From assembly GCF_016772475.1 (NCBI RefSeq), contig NZ_CP068596.1, forward strand, positions 62,001 to 126,000: a stretch of 64,000 nucleotides of DNA, read 5' to 3'. Position 1 is the first letter of the stretch; the number at the start of each line of letters is the position of its first letter. This document shows positions 38,801 through 47,208 of the stretch, one piece after another. Made by a program: the position numbers and the translations under genes. The notes under the pieces are model-generated. The model ran no database searches and was not told the DNA's origin. It saw only the letters and a list, made by a program, of their open reading frames with translations. The stretch is from Paenibacillus sonchi. GTDB lineage: Bacteria > Bacillota > Bacilli > Paenibacillales > Paenibacillaceae.

Positions 38801-39181
38801 ACGGTTGAAGAGGACGGCAAGCTGTATACGGAAAGCTTGTTTCAATATGCTGGATCGGGTCAGCTACGGTTGGCGTCGCGGGGAGAAGTGCTCCCTGCTG
38901 CTTTTAGCGAAAGTCGGAGCATTTCGGTCCCATCCTTCCCGGAGCATGAGGTGATACCGGGTTCTCTGTTATATGAAGCCAAGCCAGGGGTATACGGTCC
39001 ATCGCTCCTTACCGTCCAGAAAGTCATCGTCTCCCACGCTGCCCGAACGGTTTGGGGACATCTGGCGCTCACGGATGAGATGAGAACGGATCAGCGGGAA
39101 TTTGCGGTTCATCCGGCATTGCTGGATGGTGCGGTTCTATGCCGCCTCGCTTTGCTGTCTCCGGGGAGAAGGACACGCTGA
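29690..39181 (+). CDS. megasynthase 2, fragment 3: rest of A(Gly), carrier, KS4-DH-KR-cMT-ACP, KS5, start of DH*
   Basis: Domains by position: end of A(Gly) to 30390; carrier (30510-30740, MGFDSIS); KS4 (30865-32185, DTACSSSL, EAHGTGT, NIGHLE); DH (32720-33570, HKVNGKYVFP, DCVLQ); KR (33600-34960, GAGGIG, YSAAC); C-methyltransferase (35060-36160, ILEIGAGTGGTS), which should add an alpha-methyl; ACP (36375-36640, LGVDSL); KS5 (36778-38085, DTACSSSL, DAHATGT, NIGHLE, intact triad); then a DH-like domain (38590-39350) whose HxxxGxxxxP motif reads HLSMDRRTLL. The frame breaks at 39161-39166 (CCGGGG; one more G restores LSPGEKDTL). LD-type linkers ending in YSFARESHW and YCFDRKSYW follow the KS domains. 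No AT domains. Confidence 0.9.
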   Translation, partial: QIKMLCGGEALSRELADKLLLLGNGLWNLYGPTETTIWSSVSKVESTDRMSIGRPIANTQFYVLDASLQPVPAGVTGELYIGGDGVAIGYFNRDEETKRSFLPDPFHPGQASRMYKTGDLARYLQDGNLDYLGRADFQVKIRGFRIELGEIENVLHKTGGIAEAVVVAREEGNDKQLTAFLVPLHMDRLPEVLDLQRQVRLVLPEYMVPSRIIYVSGYPLTLNRKVDRKQLASAGLEHIVHLFGLPGSVPADKKSGQETQQLHTSGGSAPDLQPLAENELFRLAGEIKALPDGASALTNLGQMGFDSISFTGLAALINKHYGVKTNPTLFYNYSTIRDFAGYLTTAYPGKMASHHGRPLPEEIRRTKAPDTSAKRAADERAGGGDEGSRAANAGDIAIVGMSGKLPGSATLNQFWQQIVAERDLITEIPADRWDWKQYYDETNEDPNKSVSKWGGFIPDVDKFDAAFFGISPREAQLMDPQQRIMLETVWAAFEDAGYRPSMLSGSQTGVFIGATSSDYAEILMRETEIDPHTLSGIVTAVIPNRISYFYNLKGPSELTDTACSSSLVSVNRAVEAIRSGACDMALAGGVNLILSPFAHIALSKINMLSKDGRCKAFDSSANGYVRGEGCAVVFLKRMSQALADGDHIYAVIKGTAVNHGGRTNSLTAPNSTAQQELIVSAFHDAGFDPATLGYLEAHGTGTALGDPIEVNGMTAALHQLYREWGRPAAEVPHCGIGSVKTNIGHLEALAGVAGLIKVVLALYHKQLPGNLHHREVNPYISLDGGPLYLVGRTRQWERLKDGAGNDVPLRGGVSSFGFGGTNAHVLLEEYVSGPPEAQAAPEGSPVIIVLSAKGTDELKRQADNLVRYLDEMRTSGMAIPLEKIAYTLQTGREPLQERLAVIVSDTAELRDKLGLYLKGEDLGAHMYASAYSQGLEAVLDDGDLAEIIDRLAAQGNWDKIARLWLKGFEPDWRRLYTGVGPGRISLPTYSFARESHWVPVRNRKPQYGISSDSEAALTAMLDNILPAKSVREGLVFRKVWSSSHPVVRDHKVNGKYVFPGTGYVEMVVEAAEMLGGAHSWRISDIVWLQPLTVEEDVPAEVHISVQDAGNSFRFQVESASSNSSGTRLHANGSVSIASGAAHQDAAEYVNVSEIMARCPQHMEKQAFYSRIAAGSGIVYGPFFQAMAEVWHSEKEVLGLIQLPKEASEELNNYTVHPVLLDCVLQSMGCLFNQNTEQGVAKLPFSAEEIHIMEPLRSREYYVYAIQAGKDVHNLALIDMQGKICVTFHRLASREVKKAENRSLYVPQWVMGGHSGHRPGTPTKNGRVLMISGEQEVPGISDFIHALRNKITDCLEIRIAQETSMEAGGSWTVAYNDEAAYRRTVEENGIAEIYFLGGLQDSPASISDISGWEASQSCGILALFHLVKAIGSTEGIRLIVVTNGIFQVLPGESTNPVHAAISGFIKSASLEYPDLSLLLADLPQTGSLDMETNSRAADAALEAASAGAAGELAVRHGKLYTRRVIGLNLPSDEGVAFRNRGVYWIAGAGGIGWELALHLGRTVQARLILTGRSQLTEEMERKLAGIRQAGGEATYIQADLTDPAALRAAIEQTHTLYGSINGVFHSAMVLQDMRIENMIEDNLKNVLAPKLVGSVTLGEAFKDVPLDFMVFFSSTNSILGNQGQSNYSAACSFQDAFSAWLGTQTGYPVKVINWSFWGNVGAVASDGYLRLLTEAGLLPIDTAEGMQVISRALALPVPQVLMFKAQAELIQSLEFFHHNIRATVYPVRLPSVIKDISLDSGLRKNGMEQIDFLKSGFKELERFGLLALLLYFRENGLFVAAGERYSQQELLKTLGIVQKYEQLFSALLDIIERGGFIARNRDELVVTSMADEEQFQITDDHLESLKTSLERSYPSLAPYFHLTWQCVAHYSEVLSGRKDYVEIMFPGGSKELVQNIYRGNHIIDYYNGLVADAVCSYIHKRRAAGDGSPVRILEIGAGTGGTSAIVLDRLERMGVPRGLVEYVYSDISASFTAYGDETYGGRYGFVRFQVLDIEREPGGQGFAADSFDLILATNVLHATGSVEKTLRNMKELLKNKGLVVINEITKFQIFSTLTFGLTGGWWNFTDSGRIKGSPLLSTGAWEEYLNRNGYAHVSIYGLADEDGVNDQSVLLAEGNGVVISEGAGNPAAESAAQELRERAPVGKEQPKPAPVQEIILSNPTAAVAASAGAGMTEEGLHRTVCQYIKQLLSRKLKMEQDKIGEQTLFEKLGVDSLIIIELNKELGKDFSKLPSTLFFEHATVEALASYFVREHSARLTEMFGVKAHSDAPARVGSLFAQKKEQPSGMEETSPADVTKKHTEMVSGTTDIAIIGLSGRYPLAETLDEFWDNLKQGRNCVTEVPAERWKWERYYDPDNREQGKGSSKWGGFIRDVDKFDAELFHIPGDHAREMDPQERLFLETTWSLLEDAGYPGQKLADKGDKVGVFVGAMYGAYGQLAASAWEKGAATNAQSAYWIIANRTSHFFNFTGPSIAVDTACSSSLSAIHYACGSLANGDCNVAVAGGINLILHPRQHVRLANLNNLAGSDQNRSFGEGADGFVEGEGIGAVLLKPLSQAVRDNDYIYGVIKGTAVNSGGQSSSFNTPSLSAQTEVVEQAIRRSGVDPESISYVDAHATGTALGDPLEVRALSIAYSRFTSKKSYCSIGSVKSNIGHLEASSGISALTKVLLQMRYGKLAPSIHADRLNPYIAFEDSPFYLQRELTEWNRPAVLVNGEQKTHPLRAGISSFGAGGSNAHVIVEEYRKEAVEAYSTRPVLVVLSAHQESSLLAYAEALQRYIAKRLTPEAEETLSLEQIAYTLQTGRAEMKERLAFVAADLTELTAKLTLIGRGEPVQGLFRGSAGQRSGKKALTDGSLETIASHWVEGGKVIWEALYLDSRKPDRLPLPTYCFDRKSYWLTDGRREGEVPERAAYTATYHYNEPYVRDHLSMDRRTLLGVTYCSLAYEAFRRSAPDAPLLHIRSMLFQEPVEVAEGEQVELTACTVEEDGKLYTESLFQYAGSGQLRLASRGEVLPAAFSESRSISVPSFPEHEVIPGSLLYEAKPGVYGPSLLTVQKVIVSHAARTVWGHLALTDEMRTDQREFAVHPALLDGAVLCRLALLSPGRRTR

Positions 39182-42100
39182 TTCCGCTGATGATCAAGCA
39201 GATTTATATATTCGGTCCCTTGCCGGATGAGTGCTATTGCCGGGTGCAGGAAGTGAGAACGAATGCAGAGCTGTGGGAAGGTGATATTGAATGGGCAGAT
39301 GCCGGCGGAAAGGTTCTTGTGACGATGAAGGGATTTGTTTGCAAAAAAATAAGACCGGACAAGAATCTGCCGGAAGGCCTGGCAAACGGGAGGAATCTAA
39401 GCGGTACAATGAATCAGAATACGTCGACCCCAGAGGAGCTTTTGGCGGGCGTGCACATGTACTTGACCGAAAAAATCGCCGGCTTGCTTCAGGAGGACCC
39501 TTCGGAAACGGATACCAGCCAGCATTTTATGTCCATGGGCATCGAATCGGGAGATTTAATCTCACTGGCCCAGGAGTTTCAAAGCAAGCTAAACATCCCG
39601 GTTTACCCGACCCTGTTCTTTGAATATCCAAATATAGAGGAATTGGCAGTTTATATGACCCGGGAGCATGGAGACAAGCTTGCCGCTATGCTGCCTACCG
39701 GGCAGCAGCCGATACAGCTTCATCCCGCTGGAGCAGAACGTACGGAGGCTGAAGAAGCCGGAGAGGCTAGAGTGACAGAGGATACCAGCCCTGATGTAAC
39801 CGATACCGGCTCTTCTACCCCGGTGGACCAACCGGTTGCGATTATCGGCATCAGCGGCTACATGCCGCAATCAGACAGTTTGGCTGATTTCTGGAACAAG
39901 CTAGTCCACATGGATTGTATGGTGACGGAGATTCCGCCGGACCGTTGGGATTGGCGGGATCATTTTAGGGAGTCGCCGGAGGACAGGGATAAGACCAAAG
40001 TCATCTGGGGCGGCTTTATGAAGGATGTGGACAAGTTTGACCCGGGATTCTTCGGGATGTCGCCCAGGGAAGCCAGTCTAATGGATCCCCAGCAGCGTCT
40101 CAGCCTGGAGCTGGTCTGGAGTGCAATTGAGGATGCGGGCTACAATCCCCGCGAATTGTCCGGAAGCCGGACAGGCGTCTTCATCGGGATAGCCGGACAT
40201 GATTACAGTGATGTTCTGGCGGAGGGAAAGGTTGAGAGCCGGGCTCAGGCTTTAACCGGCAATGCCCATAATGTATTGACCGGGCGCATCTCGTACCTGC
40301 TAAATTTGCACGGGCCGAGCGAACCGATTGACACGGCATGCTCAAGCTCTTTGGTTGCCGTTCATCGGGCGGTGGAAAGTCTGCGCAGCGGCGACTGCGA
40401 TCTGGCGATTGCCGGAGGAGTGAACGTCATAGCCAGCCCTTCACTATACATCTCTTTTGACAACGTAGGCATCCTCAGCCAGGACGGAACATGCAGAACC
40501 TTCGACCAAGCTGCAGAAGGAACGGTCCGTGGAGAAGGCGCGGGTATCATCCTGCTGAAGCCACTTAGTCAGGCTATCCGCGATGGTGACCGGGTCTATG
40601 GGCTTATCCGCGGTTCGGCAATCAATCATGGCGGACGCTCGAGCTCGCTTACGGCTCCCAACCCGAACGCCCAGGCCGATGTAGTCGTAATGGCGCACCG
40701 CAAGGCGAACCTGGACCCTACAACCATCGGCTATGTGGAGGCCCACGGCACCGGCACAAAGCTTGGAGATCCTGTGGAGATAAACGGCTTGAAGAGAGCC
40801 TTCAAGCAACTGTATAAAGGCTGGAACCGCGATGCCGAGGCAGCAGTCAAACATTGCGCCGTCGGTGCGCTGAAGCCGAACATCGGGCATTTGGAGACGG
40901 CATCCGGCATTGCCGGTATCATCAAAATTCTGCTGGCCATGAAGCATCACATGTTGCCGGGATTGGCCAATTACAGTGTAAGTAATCCCTATATTCAACT
41001 GGATGACAGCCCCTTGTACCTGGTGGAGACGACACAGCCATGGGCCCGCTTGAAGGATGAGAACGGACGGGAGCTCCCTTACCGGGCAGGCATAAGCGCT
41101 TTCGGCTTCAGCGGTGTGAATGCTCATATTGTTCTTGAAGAATTTGTGCCTGAGATTGGAGCACCGGTACCGATACCGGAAGAGGACGCTAATCATCTGA
41201 TCGTATTGTCCGCCCAGAATGAAGATCGTCTACTGGCTTACGCCGATTCCCTCCGTGCATTTCTTATCGGCTGTATGGAATCGGCGGAATCGGCGGCAAT
41301 TGAACGGGAGAGCGGCCACGGCCACCTGGTGGATGAGGTAAAGATACTGCTGGCGGATTGCCTGAACGTCTCATCTGAAGATCTGGAGGAAGACATGACT
41401 CTGGCCGAATGCGGATTAGACCCTATTGCTATGGAGGATTTCCTCCGGAAGCTTGAGGTCCAGTATGGACCGCAGGGATTGCAGCAGGAGATTGTGCTTG
41501 AGCACAGCCTGATACAGATCACGGCTGCAGTCCGGTTCTCCGGCACCGCTGCAGGACTGGAGAACCAACGGACATCCGGCCGCTTATCCTTACGGGATGT
41601 GGCCTACACTCTGCAAACGGGAAGAGAAGCGATGGAAGCAAGAATCGCCTTTATCGCCGAAGATATGGAAGATCTGCTGGCCAAGCTCGATGTTTACCTT
41701 AACGGGTCAGCGGCCGGGTATACCGGTATAAGCTCATATCAAGGCAGGGCGGCTAACGGGTCCGAAGACGGCATGGAGGCAGAATGTTCTCAACTGAAGC
41801 TTCCCGAAGAGCTGGAGCGGCTTGCTGCCCTATGGGCCCAAGGAGCTGATTTCAGTGATTGGCATCTGCTGTATCCGTCCGGCTTGCCCGGAAGAGTACA
41901 TCTGCCCGCCTATCCATTCTCCCGCCAACGCTATTGGGTAGAACCTCTGGCGGAGACGCCTGAGGTGCCGAGACGCCTGCCGGCCGTTGTCCCGCAGCCG
42001 TCTCTGACGGCACTGATCGACAGCAATGAATCGAATTTAATCCGCCAATGTTATAAGAAGCTGCTGCGGGCGGATGCATTCTACCTACAGGATCATATCG

Positions 42101-44241
42101 TTGACGGCCGCATGATTCTTCCTGGGGTGGTCCATCTTGAGATGGCCCGCATGGCCGGAGAATTGGCGCATCCGTACCAGCATGTAACCGGATTGGCCAA
42201 CGTGACGCTGATCCAGCCTCTGCAATTGGCCGGTGAGCCTGTTGAAGCATGGACCTCCATTCATCAGTCAGCATCGGGATTTGACTTCAGGATTAGCCTG
42301 GAAGACGGAACGGTCAGCTCTCAGGGCGAGATCCGCTACGGGTCACTGCCGGATGCTCCGGCCGAACGTTTGGATCTGCAGGAAATAGCCCGGCGGTGCC
42401 GCACGGAAATGGAGCAGGGCGATTTTTACCGGTTGTTCGAGAGTGCGGGATTTGCCTATGGGTCCACCTTCAAGCCGCTAAGTCGAATCTCTTTTTACGG
42501 AGATGAGGCGCTCGCAAGCATTCATTTGCCTAACAACCTGCAGAAGGACTTTCATTCCTTCCTGCTGCATCCCGTTCTGATGGATGGGGCGCTGCAGACC
42601 GCAGGCTTTCTGGCCAACCGACATGCACTAAAAGAAAGTCCGTATATTCCTTTTGCGATAGGCAGTCTTGAAATCTACGGTGAACTGCCGGAGAACTGTC
42701 TGGCGTATGCATCTTTCTCGTCATCTGCATGTGAAGAAGAGGTTCTAAGGCTAGATGTAAGTCTGATCGACCAAGAGGGGTACGTGCGAATCAAGATCAA
42801 GGACTATAGCGTTCGGCCACTTATCCGGCAGGGACAGGGCCAATCCGTCCTGTACCGTCCAACTTGGGAGGAGAAGCGCAGGGAGCAGGAGCACTGTCCC
42901 GTTGATGGTCCGATCGTGCTATTCCATAATGACAGCAGCGTATGCGGGGCATTGTCCGCAGCAACAGGCCAACGGGTCATTCTTGTGAAGCCGGGGGATC
43001 GTTATATGCGCATGGGAAAGGACATGTATCAGATTAACCCGTTACACGAGGAGGAATACCACCTATTATTTCAAGAACTGGAGGGCGTGGCTCCGGGCTA
43101 CTCCCACATCGTGCACCTGTGGACGCTTGAAGCACGGGACAAGAGCATTTACCTGAGCGAACAGCTTGATAGAGGCCTGTTATCGCTCTTCTATGTGAGC
43201 AGGGCTGCTGTCGCTAACGATTCGGACCGTGAGGTCCGAATCGTTCATCTGTATTTCAGGGATGATCCTGCTGGTGCGGCCGTCGGCGGCTTTTACAAAA
43301 GCTTGTACTTGGAGAACAGACATTGGCTCGGACGTTCCGTTGGTGTGGATCCGAATGCCCCGGAGCTTCTTCCTGATATCCTGCTGAAGGAACTTACCGA
43401 CGGCGGATCCGAGCGGGAGGTACGCTATATCGGCAATGTGCGGCAGGTGAAGAAGCTTGAGATTTACGATCCGTCAAACGGAAAAAACACTCCCCTGAGA
43501 AAAAACGGCGTTTATATGATTACGGGTGGAGCGGGCGGTATAGGGTTTCAGATCGCCCTGCATCTGGCAAGAAATTACCGTGCTAGGCTAGTGTTGAACG
43601 GCAGAACGGCCATGAACGGGACGATTGCGGCCAAGCTTGCTGAATTGGAGCGGGCGGGAGGCCAGGCGGTCTATGTGAGCGGGGATATATCCGATAAATC
43701 GGATGTGGATTTCGTACTGAGACAGGCCAAGGCGCAGTTCGGCAGGATTAACGGAATTCTGCACTGCGCCGGGATTATCCGTGACTCGATCGCCATTCGC
43801 AAGCAGCGCGAGGACATCATGGATGTTCTGGAGCCCAAAATTTCTGGTGCGGTGTTTATGGATGAGGCGTTGCAGGATGAGCCGCTGGATCTGTTCGTCC
43901 TGTTCTCCTCCATATCGGGCGAGATCGGCAACATTGGACAATGTGACTATGCCTATGCCAATAGCTTCCTGGACAATTTTGCCCGTAGACGGGAAGCGAT
44001 GCGTAAGGAGCACAAACGTTACGGTAAAACCGTCTCCATTAATTGGCCATTGTGGGAGGACGGTGGCATACAGGTCGATGAGGCAACCAGGCGTTTCATG
44101 CAACATACGCTAGGTTTGTTGCCCCTTAGACATGAACAGGGAATCCGCTTGTTCGAGGAATGCTTGGCGGCTGACGAGGAGCAACTGATGGTGCTTTACG
44201 GCAACCAGGAAAGAATGCAGGCCGTGCTTATCGGATCATGA
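39163..44241 (+). CDS. megasynthase 2, fragment 4: end of DH*, ACP, KS6-DH-KR (module without its ACP)
   Basis: Continues the DH-like domain, then ACP (39420-39680, MGIES), KS6 (39830-41150, DTACSSSL, EAHGTGT, NIGHLE), linker with an ACP-like insert (41310-41540) in which the phosphopantetheine serine is replaced (CGLDPIA), the LD motif YPFSRQRYW, DH (41990-42830, HIVDGRMILP, DGALQ) and KR (42850-44200, GGAGGIG, YAYAN). It stops right after the KR, and the matching ACP is the first domain of the next gene. The stop TGA overlaps the next ATG (ATGA). KS5-DH*-ACP and the KS6 module have no AT. Confidence 0.9.
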   Translation, partial: GEKDTLIPLMIKQIYIFGPLPDECYCRVQEVRTNAELWEGDIEWADAGGKVLVTMKGFVCKKIRPDKNLPEGLANGRNLSGTMNQNTSTPEELLAGVHMYLTEKIAGLLQEDPSETDTSQHFMSMGIESGDLISLAQEFQSKLNIPVYPTLFFEYPNIEELAVYMTREHGDKLAAMLPTGQQPIQLHPAGAERTEAEEAGEARVTEDTSPDVTDTGSSTPVDQPVAIIGISGYMPQSDSLADFWNKLVHMDCMVTEIPPDRWDWRDHFRESPEDRDKTKVIWGGFMKDVDKFDPGFFGMSPREASLMDPQQRLSLELVWSAIEDAGYNPRELSGSRTGVFIGIAGHDYSDVLAEGKVESRAQALTGNAHNVLTGRISYLLNLHGPSEPIDTACSSSLVAVHRAVESLRSGDCDLAIAGGVNVIASPSLYISFDNVGILSQDGTCRTFDQAAEGTVRGEGAGIILLKPLSQAIRDGDRVYGLIRGSAINHGGRSSSLTAPNPNAQADVVVMAHRKANLDPTTIGYVEAHGTGTKLGDPVEINGLKRAFKQLYKGWNRDAEAAVKHCAVGALKPNIGHLETASGIAGIIKILLAMKHHMLPGLANYSVSNPYIQLDDSPLYLVETTQPWARLKDENGRELPYRAGISAFGFSGVNAHIVLEEFVPEIGAPVPIPEEDANHLIVLSAQNEDRLLAYADSLRAFLIGCMESAESAAIERESGHGHLVDEVKILLADCLNVSSEDLEEDMTLAECGLDPIAMEDFLRKLEVQYGPQGLQQEIVLEHSLIQITAAVRFSGTAAGLENQRTSGRLSLRDVAYTLQTGREAMEARIAFIAEDMEDLLAKLDVYLNGSAAGYTGISSYQGRAANGSEDGMEAECSQLKLPEELERLAALWAQGADFSDWHLLYPSGLPGRVHLPAYPFSRQRYWVEPLAETPEVPRRLPAVVPQPSLTALIDSNESNLIRQCYKKLLRADAFYLQDHIVDGRMILPGVVHLEMARMAGELAHPYQHVTGLANVTLIQPLQLAGEPVEAWTSIHQSASGFDFRISLEDGTVSSQGEIRYGSLPDAPAERLDLQEIARRCRTEMEQGDFYRLFESAGFAYGSTFKPLSRISFYGDEALASIHLPNNLQKDFHSFLLHPVLMDGALQTAGFLANRHALKESPYIPFAIGSLEIYGELPENCLAYASFSSSACEEEVLRLDVSLIDQEGYVRIKIKDYSVRPLIRQGQGQSVLYRPTWEEKRREQEHCPVDGPIVLFHNDSSVCGALSAATGQRVILVKPGDRYMRMGKDMYQINPLHEEEYHLLFQELEGVAPGYSHIVHLWTLEARDKSIYLSEQLDRGLLSLFYVSRAAVANDSDREVRIVHLYFRDDPAGAAVGGFYKSLYLENRHWLGRSVGVDPNAPELLPDILLKELTDGGSEREVRYIGNVRQVKKLEIYDPSNGKNTPLRKNGVYMITGGAGGIGFQIALHLARNYRARLVLNGRTAMNGTIAAKLAELERAGGQAVYVSGDISDKSDVDFVLRQAKAQFGRINGILHCAGIIRDSIAIRKQREDIMDVLEPKISGAVFMDEALQDEPLDLFVLFSSISGEIGNIGQCDYAYANSFLDNFARRREAMRKEHKRYGKTVSINWPLWEDGGIQVDEATRRFMQHTLGLLPLRHEQGIRLFEECLAADEEQLMVLYGNQERMQAVLIGS

Positions 44242-45308
44242 GGCGGTGCGTAGTGCAATACTTGGAGAAAGAGAGGGGTTACACGTTGGATGCCCAAATA
44301 AATCTTTCGGTAAAGGTAACCACAGACCTTATTCAGTCAATTGTGGCCATTTGCAGTCTCAGCGAGCAGGAAATTACGCTGCATACGGAGCTGGAAAAGT
44401 ACGGATTTGATTCCATCACACTGACGGAGTTAACGAATAATCTTAATAAGAAGCTGGGGCTTAAGCTTACGCCGGCTCTTTTTTTTGAAATGAAAGAAAT
44501 CACTGTACATTCTATTGTGCAGCAGCTCTGTGACAAGTATCCGCAGGAGCTGGCGGCATGCTATTCCGGCTCTTCCAAGGGTTTAAGCCTTGGGGGCAAG
44601 GGCGTAGCCGCAGAGCCGGAGCTAGTATTCCGAAAACCTCAACCGGTGGCCGCAAGTTCTGTTGGAGAAACGCTGACAGGCGGCGGCTTTGTGTCGGTTA
44701 ACACCGCCAAAGCGGCGAATCCTTTCCGAACAGCTGCATGTGTAACTGGTTTAGGGGAAGGGCCGCTTGACTCACAGCGAGACAGTGGCGACCTGCCCGA
44801 GCAGGCCTGGCCGTCGTTAGTAATGAACGACAGGGTTAAAACGTATGATCCGAAACCTTGCGGGGCGGTTGCGGTAATCGGAATCGGTGGTGTGATGCCC
44901 CAATCCGACAATCTGGAGGCGTTCTGGGACCACCTCGTCAAGGGGGATGATCTTATAACTGAAATCCCTTCGGAACGTTGGGATTGGCAGGCATTCTACG
45001 GCGATCCGATGAAGGAAGCGAACAAATCTCAATGCAAGTGGGGCGGCTTCCTTAAGGATGCGGCCTCATTTGATCCCCTCTTTTTCCGGATGTCGCCGAA
45101 TGAAGCGCTGCTGCTTGATCCGCAGCAGCGCAAGTTTCTCGAAACGGTATGGCAGACCATTGAAGACGCCGGCTACAGCCCGCCGTCTCTGGCCGGCAGC
45201 CAGACGGGGGTATTCGTCGGTGTTACCAACAATGAGTACGCCGACTTAATTGCAGAGTCTAAGCTTCCTGCGGATTCGCATTCGATTGTATCGAATGCGC
45301 ATTTTTAA
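44238..45308 (+). CDS. megasynthase 3, fragment 1: ACP and first third of KS7
   Basis: ATG 44238 overlaps the previous stop. TTG 44286, 6-8 bases after GAGAGGGG, has the better ribosome site and still keeps the whole ACP. The ACP (44310-44560, YGFDSITLT) completes the KS6-DH-KR module split across two proteins. A Ser/Ala/Gly-rich linker follows, then KS7 (from 44865; [14 protein letters not shown]). The frame breaks at a T5 run (45302-45306); one added T gives [14 protein letters not shown]. The intact gene would end at 47142 and encode about 950 residues. Confidence 0.88.
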   Translation: MRRCVVQYLEKERGYTLDAQINLSVKVTTDLIQSIVAICSLSEQEITLHTELEKYGFDSITLTELTNNLNKKLGLKLTPALFFEMKEITVHSIVQQLCDKYPQELAACYSGSSKGLSLGGKGVAAEPELVFRKPQPVAASSVGETLTGGGFVSVNTAKAANPFRTAACVTGLGEGPLDSQRDSGDLPEQAWPSLVMNDRVKTYDPKPCGAVAVIGIGGVMPQSDNLEAFWDHLVKGDDLITEIPSERWDWQAFYGDPMKEANKSQCKWGGFLKDAASFDPLFFRMSPNEALLLDPQQRKFLETVWQTIEDAGYSPPSLAGSQTGVFVGVTNNEYADLIAESKLPADSHSIVSNAHF

Positions 45309-45589
45309 TTGCCAACCGGACTTCCTATTTTTTCGATTTCCATGGTCCTAGCGAGGCAGTGGATACTGCATGCTCCAGCTCGGCGGTAGCTCTTCACCGT
45401 GCCGTACTGTCCCTGCAGGCAGGCGAATGCCGGCTTGCACTGGCAGGAGGAGTAAATTTGCTTTCGTCTCCGCGCAGCATGGTAGCCTTTGACAAGGCAG
45501 GGATGCTCAGCAAGACAGGGCGCTGCCGTACCTTTGACAAGCAGGCAGACGGCTTTGTCCGGGGGAAGGAATCGGAGCGCTGCTGTTGA
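45308..45589 (+). CDS. megasynthase 3, fragment 2: central part of KS7
   Basis: Piece between two frameshifts, without its own start. It carries the KS nucleophile ([13 protein letters not shown]) and [10 protein letters not shown]. The frame breaks again at a G5 run (45561-45565); one added G restores [16 protein letters not shown]. Confidence 0.87.
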   Translation: MANRTSYFFDFHGPSEAVDTACSSSAVALHRAVLSLQAGECRLALAGGVNLLSSPRSMVAFDKAGMLSKTGRCRTFDKQADGFVRGKESERCC

Positions 45590-47142
45590 AGCCGCTGGCT
45601 CAGGCAGAAGCGGACGGGGACCCTATTTATGCTGTAATTAGGGGAACTGCCGTCAATCATGGCGGTCGTTCAAAATCATTTACAGCGCCTAATCCAAGTG
45701 GACAGGCGGAGGTAATAAAAGCGGCGGTTGCCCGGAGCGGTGTTGATCCATCTGCGATTTCCTATATAGAGGTCCACGGCACCGCCACCACGTTGGGAGA
45801 CACCGTGGAGCTGGAGGGGATCAAAAACGCATTCGCGGAGCTGAGGAAGCAGTGGGGAGTACAGTCCGTGCCTGCACCCGCATGCGGCCTGGGCTCGGTT
45901 AAATCCAATGTCGGCCATCTGGAGGCGGCATCAGGGATAGCAAGCCTGCTGAAGGTAATCTTGGCGCTCAAGCATAAGGAGCTGCCGCCAAGCCTTCACT
46001 GCAATGAATTAAATCCGTTTATACAGCTGGACGATAGCCCGTTCTACATTGTCCTTGAGAGACAGGAGTGGCGGCAGCCGGTTGATGCAAGCCATCGCAA
46101 GCTTCCCCGCTTGGCTGGCATAAATGTGTTCGGAGCTGGAGGGGTTAATGCCCACATTATCATCGAGGAGTACGAACAGCCGGCTCAGCCGGAGCCGAAG
46201 AGCGCGGACGAACCGGCTGTGATGGTGTTCTCGGCCAAAACCAAAAACAGCCTTCGAGAGATCGTGCAGGCTACGGCATCATTTGCCGAGAAAGAAAGCA
46301 GGTTTGAGCTTCTACATGCCGCCTACACATTGCAGACAGGCCGTGACGAGATGGAGGAGCGGGTTGCTTTTGTCAGTCAAACCGCTGAGGAATTTGTGGA
46401 GAAGGCCCGGCTCTATATAAGCGGACAGGAGATTGGAAAGGAAGAAGGTATCTATGAGACGGCACCTCCAGCGGTAAGACAAGGCATTTGCGAATTAATA
46501 GGCAAGGATGTAACCAGTCAACGATATGTCGATATGCTAATGCAGAGCCAACAATGGTCTACCATCGCCAGGTTATGGGTAAACGGCGTTCCTATCGAGT
46601 GGGTCAAGCTCCATCCGGAAGGAACCAGATCACGGTTGCGCCTCCCGACCTATATGTTTGCGAAGCAGCGGTATTGGATACCCCGCTCAGGGGAGCTTAA
46701 CCGGAGCCGGGAAGCCTTGGATTCTACGACAGGGAAGGCGGAAGTGTCACCGTTCAGTGCCGTGGAATCTGCTGGGCCGGAGGAAGCCGTCAGCCGATAT
46801 TTCGGGAACAAAATCAGCTCCATGCTGGGAATTCGTCCAGAGGAGCTGCGCATGGACAAGGAGCTGCAGGAATTCGGATTTGATTCTATTATGGCGATGA
46901 AGTTCAAATATGAGGTGGAGAATGAGCTGGGGCTATTGCTTCCGATGGAGGTGCTGGGAGAGAGCCGCTACATCAAGGATTTGGCGGTGCGCATCGTATC
47001 CTCACCTGGACAGGAGGAGCTGTGGAAGGCTATAGCAGGCTCCTGCCCAAAGAGCGATATCGAGTCATTAGAATCAGACCAGTTGGATGCTTTGTTCGAA
47101 TCTTTGAACAGGAAGCTTTACGGCCAGACGGTGCTTCCTTAA
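45568..47142 (+). CDS. megasynthase 3, fragment 3: end of KS7, linker and ACP
   Basis: Completes KS7 (to about 46175) with EVHGTAT and [12 protein letters not shown], so the His residues are present and the KS looks competent. The trans-AT linker ([15 protein letters not shown], then [12 protein letters not shown]) precedes a single ACP (46775-47000, FGFDSIMAM) and a short acidic tail. The module KS7-ACP has no reductive domains. It precedes the NRPS starting with heterocyclisation domains, so it hands the polyketide to Thr. It either adds an unreduced ketide or only transfers. Confidence 0.88.
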   Translation, partial: GIGALLLKPLAQAEADGDPIYAVIRGTAVNHGGRSKSFTAPNPSGQAEVIKAAVARSGVDPSAISYIEVHGTATTLGDTVELEGIKNAFAELRKQWGVQSVPAPACGLGSVKSNVGHLEAASGIASLLKVILALKHKELPPSLHCNELNPFIQLDDSPFYIVLERQEWRQPVDASHRKLPRLAGINVFGAGGVNAHIIIEEYEQPAQPEPKSADEPAVMVFSAKTKNSLREIVQATASFAEKESRFELLHAAYTLQTGRDEMEERVAFVSQTAEEFVEKARLYISGQEIGKEEGIYETAPPAVRQGICELIGKDVTSQRYVDMLMQSQQWSTIARLWVNGVPIEWVKLHPEGTRSRLRLPTYMFAKQRYWIPRSGELNRSREALDSTTGKAEVSPFSAVESAGPEEAVSRYFGNKISSMLGIRPEELRMDKELQEFGFDSIMAMKFKYEVENELGLLLPMEVLGESRYIKDLAVRIVSSPGQEELWKAIAGSCPKSDIESLESDQLDALFESLNRKLYGQTVLP

Positions 47143-47161
47143 GGACGGTCTTTCCGTCCTT
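47141..47161 (+). promoter_or_regulatory. intercistronic hairpin between KS7-ACP and the NRPS gene
   Basis: AAGGACGG (47141-47148) pairs with CCGTCCTT (47154-47161) around TCTTT, overlapping the stop codon. No T tract follows, so read-through is expected. It may stabilise or partly attenuate the transcript. Confidence 0.45.
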
Positions 47162-47208
47162 GCATACATGTCTTGCAGTGAGCCTTTCACTCTGGAAGGA
47201 GAGAAACC

